Assembly (NCBI GenBank): GCA_949361645.1
Contig: OX442416.1
Span: 4,564,629-4,628,628 of the forward strand
DNA length: 64,000 nt
From: Spongilla lacustris
Lineage: Eukaryota > Porifera > Demospongiae > Spongillida > Spongillidae
Reading direction: 5' to 3'
Positions 9,403 through 20,083 of the stretch are shown here, in pieces; the stretch's first letter is position 1, and each line of letters begins with the position of its first letter. The position numbers and the translations under genes were made by a program. The notes under the pieces are model-generated. The model ran no database searches, was not told the DNA's origin, and saw nothing but the letters and a program-made list of their open reading frames with translations.

Positions 9403-12400
9403 GGTGTTACATGTATGTGTGCTATGTGCCTGTGTGTTACATGTATGTGTGCTATGTGCCTGTGTGTTACATGTATGTGTGCTATGTGCCTGTGTGTTAC
9501 ATGTATGTGTGCTATGTGCCTGTGTGTTACATGTATGTGTGCTATGAGCCTGTGTGTTACATGTATGTGTGCTATGTGCCTGTGTGTTGCATGTATGTGT
9601 GCTATGTGCCTGTGTGTTACATGTATGTGTGCTATGTGCCTGTGTGTTACATGTATGTGTGCTATGTGCCTGTGTGTTACATGTATGTGTGCTACGTAAC
9701 CTGTGTGCTATGTGCCTGTGTGTTACATGTATGTGTGCTATGTAACCTGTGTGCTATGTGCCTGTGTGCTATGTGCCTGTGTGTTACATGTATGTGTGCA
9801 TGTGTCTGTGTGTTACATGTATGTGTGCTATGTGCCTGTGTGTTACATGTATGTGTGCTATGTGCCTGTGTGCTATGTGCCTGTGTGTTACATGTATGTG
9901 TGCATGTGTCTGTGTGTTACATGTATGTGTGCTATGTGCCTGTGTGTTACATGTATGTGTGCTATGTAACCTGTGTGCTATGTGCCTGTGTTACATGTAT
10001 GTGTGCTATGTAACCTGTGTGCTATGTAACCTGTGTGCTATGTGCCTGTGTGTTACATGAATGTGTGCTATGTAATGTAACCTGTGTGCTATGTGCCTGT
10101 GTGTTACATGTATGTGTGCATGTGCCTGTGTGTTACATGTATGTGTGCTATGTGCCTGTGTGTTACATGTATGTGTGCTATGTGCCTGTGTGTTACATGT
10201 ATGTGTGCTATGTGCCTGTGTGTTGCATGTATGTGTGCTATGTGCCTGTGTGTTACATGTATGTGTGCTATGTGCCTGTGTGTTACATGTATGTGTGCTA
10301 TGTGCCTGTGTGTTACATGTATGTGTGCTACGTAACCTGTGTGCTATGTGCCTGTGTGTTACATGTATGTGTGCTATGTAACCTGTGTGCTATGTGCCTG
10401 TGTGCTATGTGCCTGTGTGCTATGTGCCTGTGTGCTATGTGCCTGTGTGTTACATGTATGTGTGCATGTGTCTGTGTGTTACATGTATGTGTGCTATGTG
10501 CCTGTGTGTTACATGTATGTGTGCTATGTGCCTGTGTGTTACATGTATGTGTGCTATGTGCCTGTGTGTTACATGTATGTGTGCTATGTGCCTGTGTGTT
10601 ACATGTATGTGTGCTATGAGCCTGTGTGTTACATGTATGTGTGCTATGTGCCTGTGTGTTGCATGTATGTGTGCTATGTGCCTGTGTGTTACATGTATGT
10701 GTGCTATGTGCCTGTGTGTTACATGTATGTGTGCTATGTGCCTGTGTGTTACATGTATGTGTGCTACGTAACCTGTGTGCTATGTGCCTGTGTGTTACAT
10801 GTATGTGTGCTATGTAACCTGTGTGCTATGTGCCTGTGTGCTATGTGCCTGTGTGCTATGTGCCTGTGTGCTATGTGCCTGTGTGCTATGTGCCTGTGTG
10901 TTACATGTATGTGTGCATGTGTCTGTGTGTTACATGTATGTGTGCTATGTGCCTGTGTGTTACATGTATGTGTGCTATGTGCCTGTGTGTTACATGTATG
11001 TGTGCTATGTGCCTGTGTGTTACATGTATGTGTGCTATGTGCCTGTGTGTTACATGTATGTGTGCTATGAGCCTGTGTGTTACATGTATGTGTGCTATGT
11101 GCCTGTGTGTTGCATGTATGTGTGCTATGTGCCTGTGTGTTACATGTATGTGTGCTATGTGCCTGTGTGTTACATGTATGTGTGCTATGTGCCTGTGTGT
11201 TACATGTATGTGTGCTACGTAACCTGTGTGCTATGTGCCTGTGTGTTACATGTATGTGTGCTATGTAACCTGTGTGCTATGTGCCTGTGTGCTATGTGCC
11301 TGTGTGCTATGTGCCTGTGTGTTACATGTATGTGTGCATGTGTCTGTGTGTTACATGTATGTGTGCTATGTGCCTGTGTGTTACATGTATGTGTGCTATG
11401 TGCCTGTGTGCTATGTGCCTGTGTGTTACATGAATGTGTGCTATGTAACCTGTGTGCTATGTGCCTGTGTGTTACATGTATGTGTGCTATGTAACCTGTG
11501 TGCTATGTGCCTGTGTTACATGTATGTGTGCTATGTAACCTGTGTGCTATGTAACCTGTGTGCTATGTGCCTGTGTGTTACATGAATGTGTGCTATGTAA
11601 CCTGTGTGCTATGTGCCTGTGTGTTACATGTATGTGTGCATGTGCCTGTGTGTTACATGTATGTGTGCTATGTGCCTGTGTGTTACATGTATGTGTGCTA
11701 TGTGCCTGTGTGTTACATGTATGTGTGCTATGTGCCTGTGTGTTGCATGTATGTGTGCTATGTGCCTGTGTGTTACATGTATGTGTGCTATGTGCCTGTG
11801 TGTTACATGTATGTGTGCTATGTGCCTGTGTGTTACATGTATGTGTGCTACGTAACCTGTGTGCTATGTGCCTGTGTGTTACATGTATGTGTGCTATGTA
11901 ACCTGTGTGCTATGTGCCTGTGTGCTATGTGCCTGTGTGCTATGTGCCTGTGTGCTATGTGCCTGTGTGCTATGTGCCTGTGTGCTATGTGCCTGTGTGT
12001 TACATGTATGTGTGCATGTGTCTGTGTGTTACATGTATGTGTGCTATGTGCCTGTGTGTTACATGTATGTGTGCTATGTGCCTGTGTGCTATGTGCCTGT
12101 GTGCTATGTGCCTGTGTGTTACATGTATGTGTGCATGTGTCTGTGTGTTACATGTATGTGTGCTATGTGCCTGTGTGTTACATGTATGTGTGCTATGTAA
12201 CCTGTGTGTTATGTGCCTGTGTTACATGTATGTGTGCTATGTAACCTGTGTGCTATGTAACCTGTGTGCTATGTGCCTGTGTGCTATGTGCCTGTGTGCT
12301 ATGTGCCTGTGTGCTATGTGCCTGTGTGTTACATGTATGTGTGCATGTGTCTGTGTGTTACATGTATGTGTGCTATGTGCCTGTGTGTTACATGTATGTG

Positions 12401-14488
12401 TGCTATGTGCCTGTGTGTTACATGTATGTGTGCTATGTGCCTGTGTGTTACATGTATGTGTGCTATGTGCCTGTGTGTTACATGTATGTGTGCTATGAGC
12501 CTGTGTGTTACATGTATGTGTGCTATGTGCCTGTGTGTTGCATGTATGTGTGCTATGTGCCTGTGTGTTACATGTATGTGTGCTATGTGCCTGTGTGTTA
12601 CATGTATGTGTGCTATGTGCCTGTGTGTTACATGTATGTGTGCTACGTAACCTGTGTGCTATGTGCCTGTGTGTTACATGTATGTGTGCTATGTAACCTG
12701 TGTGCTATGTGCCTGTGTGCTATGTGCCTGTGTGCTATGTGCCTGTGTGTTACATGTATGTGTGCATGTGTCTGTGTGTTACATGTATGTGTGCTATGTG
12801 CCTGTGTGTTACATGTATGTGTGCTATGTGCCTGTGTGCTATGTGCCTGTGTGCTATGTGCCTGTGTGTTACATGAATGTGTGCTATGTAACCTGTGTGC
12901 TATGTGCCTGTGTGTTACATGAATGTGTGCTATGTAACCTGTGTGCTATGTGCCTGTGTGTTACATGTATGTGTGCTATGTAACCTGTGTGCTATGTAAC
13001 CTGTGTGCTATGTGCCTGTGTGTTACATGAATGTGTGCTATGTAACCTGTGTGCTATGTGCCTGTGTGTTACATGTATGTGTGCATGTGCCTGTGTGTTA
13101 CATGTATGTGTGCTATGTGCCTGTGTGTTACATGTATGTGTGCTATGTGCCTGTGTGTTACATGTATGTGTGCTATGTGCCTGTGTGTTGCATGTATGTG
13201 TGCTATGTGCCTGTGTGTTACATGTATGTGTGCTATGTGCCTGTGTGTTACATGTATGTGTGCTATGTGCCTGTGTGTTACATGTATGTGTGCTACGTAA
13301 CCTGTGTGCTATGTGCCTGTGTGTTACATGTATGTGTGCTATGTAACCTGTGTGCTATGTGCCTGTGTGCTATGTGCCTGTGTGCTATGTGCCTGTGTGC
13401 TATGTGCCTGTGTGCTATGTGCCTGTGTGCTATGTGCCTGTGTGTTACATGTATGTGTGCATGTGTCTGTGTGTTACATGTATGTGTGCTATGTGCCTGT
13501 GTGTTACATGTATGTGTGCTATGTGCCTGTGTGCTATGTGCCTGTGTGTTACATGTATGTGTGCATGTGTCTGTGTGTTACATGTATGTGTGCTATGTGC
13601 CTGTGTGTTACATGTATGTGTGCTATGTAACCTGTGTGCTATGTGCCTGTGTTACATGTATGTGTGCTATGTAACCTGTGTGCTATGTAACCTGTGTGCT
13701 ATGTGCCTGTGTGTTACATGAATGTGTGCTATGTAACCTGTGTGCTATGTGCCTGTGTTACATGTATGTGTGCATGTGCCTGTGTGTTACATGTATGTGT
13801 GCTATGTGCCTGTGTGTTACATGTATGTGTGCTATGTGCCTGTGTGTTACATGTATGTGTGCTATGTGCCTGTGTGTTACATGTATGTGTGCTATGTGCC
13901 TGTGTGTTACATGTATGTGTGCTATGTGCCTGTGTGTTACATGTATGTGTGCTATGTGCCTGTGTGTTACATGTATGTGTGCTATGTGCCTGTGTGTTGC
14001 ATGTATGTGTGCTATGTGCCTGTGTGTTACATGTATGTGTGCTATGTGCCTGTGTGTTACATGTATGTGTGCTATGTGCCTACATCACCAGGCGTGGTAC
14101 TTACTAATAAACTAAAAGTTGGATGTGCACACCCTCTGTTTATTAGTTCTCCATTTCTTCCCCATAGTCACTGATGGCTGAAGTTGTCACTACCCTCGCA
14201 CTATCTGAGTTATCTAAGCTGGGCTATTACCTCATCTTAGCTTAGATATTGTTTGTGTATATAGTTTATTCATGTTCATGCCTAATACATTCATGAGGTG
14301 ACGCCCTTCAAACGGCAGTACTTATTTGGATAGAATCGGCCTCGTACATGCACGCGATCGCTAACATTTTACTGCTCTGGACGTAGAATAACAGAAGGCA
14401 CACTTCTATCAACACCGTACGAGTGCAAACGAAGCTTCGTTGTAGTTGCATCCAGTTTATAATGATTACGTACAAACCCCACTCCAGC

Positions 14489-14669
14489 TGTCTGCGATCG
14501 CAGACAACCGCTCTTACGCAACATTCAATTATGTACGGTAATTTTGTCTGCGAACGCAGACCGTGGTAATTTATCGGTTAATTGACTGATTACTGCTAAC
14601 AGTCAATTTTGAGTGCAATCAAGTCTACAACTTTCAAAAGTTGTAGATTTGATTGCACGCAAAATTGAT
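14489..14669. repeat. Perfect 18-bp palindrome and a ~67-bp hairpin
   Basis: 14489-14506 is a perfect palindrome (TGTCTGCGATCGCAGACA), and a diverged relative lies near 14547. 14603-14669 folds on itself: TTTTGAGTGCAATCAAGTCT pairs with the reverse complement on the other side of a tiny loop. It could be a small transposon remnant. Confidence 0.6.
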
Positions 14670-14892
14670 CAAGTGGTGTCTTAGGATTGCGTATGAGTGA
14701 TAGGATGATGACATCAAGTGACACCTGATTTAAACTTCAGATTAGGCAAATAATAAGTAACTGTGCTCTTTAATGATGTTTGGACTACGACATGTACTAA
14801 TAAAAATAACATATTTTTGAAATTAATAACTGTAATCAAAGTCAAGAATAGTTTTGATAATTAATGGTTTTAATATTTTTTGATTAATGGTA

Positions 14893-16788
14893 TATATGTT
14901 ACGCGCAAAGCGTGGATTTGCGCAAACCCGGGATTGTCCTGCGCAAACCCTGGATCCATGGTTTGTTTGCGCAAACTCGAGATTGCCCTTATATATATTT
15001 TAACCCAATCAACTCGCGTATCTCGTAATGTTCAACTGAACGAAGGCACAAAAGTTGTGTCGACTACGCCAGAGCCTGGCAGAGCCGTTGAGCCTACACA
15101 CAGATAAGTTGAGGTGACCTGTCGGTCTATCAGGTCTGGTCTCCAACCTATTTGGGCTTTTCAAGACGGTAAGTTAATTGTGTGGTAGGCATTATTAAGA
15201 GCGGATCGATTGATGCCCTCAATAGAACACTTTCTTGTGATGGTTGTAAAAGGCCCAGTGGCTTCGCTTGAATCCAGCTTATGGGCGCCCGCTAATCACG
15301 ATAGTGGGTGAAAGTCGTATCTGTACTGTCAATATGTAACGCAAATATGGGCGCCGGCTCAGTACAGCTGTATTTGTCAAAAAGGAAATCAGGGAGCTAG
15401 TTTGTTGGGTAGTTGCGCGTATAAATGGGACTATAGTACCGACCGTTTGAAGTTTTGGGTGAAGTTGCAATTGGACGCTGACTCTGTGATGTGCTCTGTT
15501 CACCAGCCAGCATTAGAAACATGTGACAAGTATTTTTCGTCATAAATAAAAAAAAATCTGTTCAGGTTTCTAATAACAGCCGTGTTAGTAAATTGGTGTA
15601 TGTGGAAGATTTTTTTATAACAGTGTCAACAATGAGGTCATGTATTACAAAAAAAAAAAAAAAAAACTCTAACTCATGCATGTACAGAGAAAATGGTTAA
15701 TTTCATAGTTATACATGTATGTATGTATGTATGTATGTATGTTTTATAGATTTAGCATTCTTTGAATGTCTTCCATGGTCTACGGGTGTGGATATTCAGT
15801 TTATAAGGATGCTGGTCTGTCATCGAGAATGATCGAGTCACCAGGCCAGTTCTTTACAAAACACTACAGCAAAATCTTGTCAGTGCCACTAAAATCCTAA
15901 AGTACTAATCTATATTGTAGCCTCAAGTGCGTGTTCAAGTTGTGATTTTATCTACAAGGTTAATCACTGATGATTGGATAGGTATGGACCAATCCTGCTC
16001 TTCAGAGCCAGGGGCAAGGAGGTGGCCTAGCTGGAACCTTGCACCAAATCAATTAAAATTTGCTTATATCTTATTTTACCCATGCAAAATATTACAATGG
16101 GAGCACTTTAATTGCTGATTTTGTAAAGAACTGGCCTGGTGACTCGACCATTCTTGATGACAGACCATCATCCTCAAAGTCAAGGACTTGAGGAATGAGA
16201 AATGATAGTTATTCAATGGAAATTAGTCTTGGGCTGATTGGCATGAAATTAAGTAATTTATACATGCAATGCCAATTAAAATCTTGATGTAATAATTTCT
16301 CTCCATATATTTTTGCAGGTACTGGAGATGTTGAGGAAAAAGTGATATCTCAGGGGAAATGTATTTGGTAGCATTATTGGAGGCTTACTGAGCAACTGTA
16401 CAAAGGAAGACATGAAGAACTGTTTGTCAAGATGTAATGAGCCTGACCACGTTTTCAAGATTGTGCTCAGTTTCTCATCAGTAGAGAACAATTGTATTTG
16501 TACACCATAGGCTTTTTATTTGTACTGCAAACGCATGTTATTTGATATAAACTAATGTGGATGTACTCATTATTCGTTACCCATCGCTAATTAAATATAT
16601 CACATGCAGACATGTCTGATCTATGCTTTGCGCAGGGCAATCCCAGGATTGTCCTGATCCATGCTTTGCGCACGAGCAATCCCAGGATTGCGCGGCCAAT
16701 CCATGGTTTGTACCACAAACCATGGATCCAGGGTTTGCGCAGGACAATCCCGGGATTGCGCAAATCCACGCTTTGCGCGTAACATATA
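14893..16788. mobile_element. ~1.9-kb element with ~70-bp terminal inverted repeats, no transposase
   Basis: The left end (TATATGTTACGCGCAAAGCG, continuing to about 14965) is repeated in reverse complement at 16711-16788 with few mismatches. The subterminal regions are rich in short palindromes such as CAATCCCGGGATTG and in GCGCAAA motifs; a second imperfect set occurs at 16620-16710. No transposase frame is present inside, so it looks non-autonomous. Superfamily not assigned; target duplication not clear. Confidence 0.65.
15807..16172. mobile_element. Nested MITE-like element with 57-bp inverted ends
   Basis: 15807-15863 (CACCAGGCCAGTTCTTTACA inside) is repeated inverted at 16116-16172 with only a few mismatches. 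No coding sequence between. It lies within the larger 14893-16788 element, implying a later insertion. A (GTAT)n run lies nearby at 15717-15741. Confidence 0.7.
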
Positions 16789-17101
16789 CATTACAGCTGT
16801 GTAAAGTACCCAAGTTATTCATTAATTTCCTGGGTGATGCCTAGTACGCACTGCAATGCATTATTGTATAAACAAAGAGGTACACACATAAGTGTGTACA
16901 TGATCAAACAGCCTTTGTTTATTTATTTTTGTTCATTTATGTCATACATAGAAATAATACCCTTTTGTTCCCCAAGGGTAATGTACATTCACTAGCCTCT
17001 AACTCTCAAAAGACATAATGACTAAAAACAGGTCCTTCACTTACATGTATGCGGCATTATTATATGATTCCAACATTCACCTGTACTTAACTGATTGTGT
17101 G

Positions 17102-17107
17102 TTTATT
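17102..17107 (-). terminator. Possible polyadenylation signal of the ROCO gene
   Basis: AATAAA on the minus strand about 75 nt after the stop codon at 17183. It supports the stop being the real end of at least one transcript form. The hexamer is common by chance in AT-rich DNA. Confidence 0.35.
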
Positions 17108-17182
17108 TATATACGTTACCCCTGGGGAACATAATTCTTGTGCAGATGGACATTAACTCTCACATGTATATGTACTAACCAT

Positions 17183-18883
17183 TCACTGGATTGATTGTGG
17201 GAGTATTTTCTTGCAAAATGTCATCTCCTGTGGGGGAAAATCAAATGACGCCCCATATGTAATGACTACCATCACCTTACCATTCACAGCAATAGACACA
17301 AGACATGGAAGATCTAGCCCCACACTGGTCCAGTTTTTAATAACCACCACTTCATTATTGGTGTCCACTACTGTAGGATCATCATCCTTAAGAGCATCTC
17401 TAAGATGAGAGAGCTGAACTCTAGTTAACGACGCAGGAGAGCAGCCTTGTAAGAACACAGAGCTAGCTGTACTAGGGTCTACAATGTATTCTGTTGTTGC
17501 AACAGATCGACAGAACTGATTGAGAGCCATTTTGATGGTTTGAAGAACAGGAGCAAGCTCATTACAAAACTTCTGATGTGGGAAGGCCATTACCAAGAAC
17601 AAGCATCTTGAATGCTCCATCAGCTCGATGATAGTGCTCACTCCCTTTACACTTCTCCAGCTAATGCCAGTGCTCCACACCTTGCATTGGCGATAGGTAC
17701 TCTGAATATCAGGATTTATTATTTTATGATTTTTATCTGGGAGACAAATTTGGTATGCCAGGTTAAGTAAGAGAGTATGAAGGAAGCGATTTGAAAAGAA
17801 CTGGTGGATATTGTCTGCATACAAGAGCCACCCAAAGCATCCTCCAGGTTTGGTGATGACACTACAATCAAAATGCGGTCTACCTTCACTTATAAGAGAA
17901 GGGAAGAACAACATACATGTACCAGTAGATGATGTAAATTTTGGGGCCATGTTTGTATTGACATTTATAAGATTGATGCGTTGACATAACTGAAGTTGAA
18001 TAAGAAACTGAACAATCATTGCAGCATTTTGGTTTGGAAAATGACTCTTAAGGACATTTAATGGAATGATCCCAGTGTTGCTGGCTATGGGTAGGTGCTC
18101 TTTGAAGGATGAAGGAGCAAACAATGCTCCATTGACCTTCTCAAGCAATGTCTTCAAGTCACGAACTATCCAGTTATCTTCACCATCAGTACAGAGGAAG
18201 ATGATGAATCCTTTTTGAGCCAAAGTGGTCAAGAGTGCTATGATTTCAGAGGTCTCTGTTGGAAGAATTCGTGGTTCATCCTTTTCTAGATGATATAGCA
18301 AATCTGACAGAGAAATGGCCTCTTTGTCAGAAGGAACCTTGTCGTTCAAAAAGGCTAACATCAAATGACTACTGAGGGTGATGGCTGGAGACCTCTGTAA
18401 TACATTTTCATTGACCCCATCGAGCAAACCAAGAAAGACATTTAGATCACTGCCATGCTCTTTGACATTGAGAGCAATGAACTGTACAAAGGTATGCTTT
18501 TCAAACATATCTTTTGCTAATTTTTCTATTTCTGCTCCAAGATCTGTTAGATAACCCTTCTCAACTTTGTCAGCATGTGTGCCAATCACTATGACAGATG
18601 ATGGCTGAGGACACTTATGACATACATTGCATATCATGGCAGACCAATAATACATTTGTCCAGTGATTTCATATATAGTGCCCACAACACTGACATCCAC
18701 CAGCATGAGGAAGGTGGAGGGACTGGTGAGGGAAATGGCCTCCAGTAAAGAACTATGGCTTGAGTAGTAGGTTTGGTGACCAGCAAAGTCATAAAGCATC
18801 ATGTTGGACTTGGAGTTCTGAACTTGGTATGCAACAATACCAGCTGTAAGTGGTTTGGCTACCTCATCAAGATTTAGCTTCAT
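17183..18883 (-). CDS. ROCO-family protein, large exon: Roc GTPase (G2-G4) and COR
   Basis: 566 codons opened by an acceptor (AATACAG) directly before 18883. Residues 11-16 (PLTAGI) fit the switch-I threonine, 32-36 (DFAGH) are the G3 motif in the form typical of Roc domains, and 102-106 (THADK) are G4. The rest fits a COR region with winged-helix-like segments, ending in a conserved-looking KILPQSIQ. The P-loop is missing here because it is encoded by the exon at 23944-23690; both join in phase 0. Roc-COR proteins are large GTPases of the LRRK/DAPK1/MASL group, acting as cytosolic signalling scaffolds. No kinase domain is seen. The ATG is an internal Met, not the start. Intact frame, no stops. 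Confidence 0.9.
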   Translation of the reverse strand: MKLNLDEVAKPLTAGIVAYQVQNSKSNMMLYDFAGHQTYYSSHSSLLEAISLTSPSTFLMLVDVSVVGTIYEITGQMYYWSAMICNVCHKCPQPSSVIVIGTHADKVEKGYLTDLGAEIEKLAKDMFEKHTFVQFIALNVKEHGSDLNVFLGLLDGVNENVLQRSPAITLSSHLMLAFLNDKVPSDKEAISLSDLLYHLEKDEPRILPTETSEIIALLTTLAQKGFIIFLCTDGEDNWIVRDLKTLLEKVNGALFAPSSFKEHLPIASNTGIIPLNVLKSHFPNQNAAMIVQFLIQLQLCQRINLINVNTNMAPKFTSSTGTCMLFFPSLISEGRPHFDCSVITKPGGCFGWLLYADNIHQFFSNRFLHTLLLNLAYQICLPDKNHKIINPDIQSTYRQCKVWSTGISWRSVKGVSTIIELMEHSRCLFLVMAFPHQKFCNELAPVLQTIKMALNQFCRSVATTEYIVDPSTASSVFLQGCSPASLTRVQLSHLRDALKDDDPTVVDTNNEVVVIKNWTSVGLDLPCLVSIAVNGKVMVVITYGASFDFPPQEMTFCKKILPQSIQ

Positions 18884-20083
18884 CTGTATTTATAAAAATG
18901 TAAGTAGCCATGATTATTACACAAGGTACAGACTGACACTACATACAAAAATATATATGTGCATGTGTGATCAAAGGTGTGTGTGTCTGTCAGTATATAG
19001 TATTGCAGAAGTAACTATCTACAAACATGTAAAGTACAGCACAAATACAGTCAAGTGTGCACCAACAACAGGCAATGTATTACCTCCACATGTAGTCCCA
19101 CCCCTCTGTCCCCCTTGAGCCTAGAATACTAATAAATACAGAGGAGCAATTTGCATTATCATTTTAATGCAATGTTTGAATAAAATAAGCAGGTATTTGT
19201 TGGCAATACATGTGCGTCTTCAAGTGTTCTATTCTTTTTTGTGATTTCATTACTCACTAGCCCCATGATGAGGTCCAAACATTTAGAACATTACCAACAT
19301 GGTTTGTATATTCGCAATACACAGGATCTACTCCATGAAAAATGTATGTGCCCTTATCACTATGACATATAGAATGACCAGGCAGTGCCGGCAGTGCCAT
19401 GTGAATATATTTATGGTTCCAGGCCCTCCCTCCCAGCCTTTTAAAAATTTACGTCACAAAAAATAGGAAGTTTGCCAGCTGCCTGGCACTTCCATCAATT
19501 ATCTTATAATATTTGTTATGCATCCATGACATAATTATTTTAAGAATAATCTGAGTGTGGGCGCACCCATATATAATGCTTGGGGACCTAGGGTATACTT
19601 TAGTCAGCCAGCCTATTGGCATACCTTTCAATTTGAATGGAAATGATTAACACTTGTATGTTTGTATAGATGACTTGGGGCGATAGGATACTTGGAAGTG
19701 GGATTTTAAAAAGAATCACAACCTTGGTACCAAGTGTAAATTTTGTATCTAAGTCACTCGTTTGTGACCTTTTTCTTATATGTTTAATTACCAGTGACTA
19801 TATAGCAGAAGTGGTTTATTACACTGTCACATGTACATGTAAATTTTTTATATATGATTTGAAAGCACAGTATAATAAAACAATTTTGCACATGCACATG
19901 GTAAGAAGTGTGCACATATCATACTCACTCCTGTCATTATTAAATGTACATTATTATATTGATAAGTCTTCTTTGAACTCTTGCTTTCTCCTTCGCAAGG
20001 AATGTAAATGTACATCATGCTGTCCAGAACCTGAATGGTCTTTTTATGACATTGCAACTGACTTACAGTGGAATTGGGCCTTA

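Larger units (their letters stand above)
8138..14081. repeat. ~5.9-kb minisatellite, 15/30-bp units with higher-order structure
   Basis: Built from a 15-bp unit (TGTGCTATGTGCCTG) and a 30-bp form that adds TGTTACATGTATG. Neither period contains a stop in any frame and both are multiples of three, so every frame is open; the long Cys/Val/Met frames are artefacts. Diagnostic variants (CTATGAGCC, GTTGCATG, CTACGTAACC, ACATGAATG) recur in the same order. A block starting at 10084 recurs with identical translation at 11604 and 13049, giving a higher-order period of about 1.45-1.52 kb. The array lies downstream of the Roc-COR exon and upstream of the death-domain exon. Confidence 0.95.

Noticed and set aside
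8138..14081. CRISPR-like array
   Set aside because: Direct repeats have no unique spacers; units are contiguous and variant. Eukaryotic minisatellite.
7904..14174. Many long Cys/Val/Met-rich open frames on both strands
   Set aside because: They arise from a minisatellite whose 15- and 30-bp periods are multiples of three and lack stops in any frame; all three frames are open together and contents are pure repeats.
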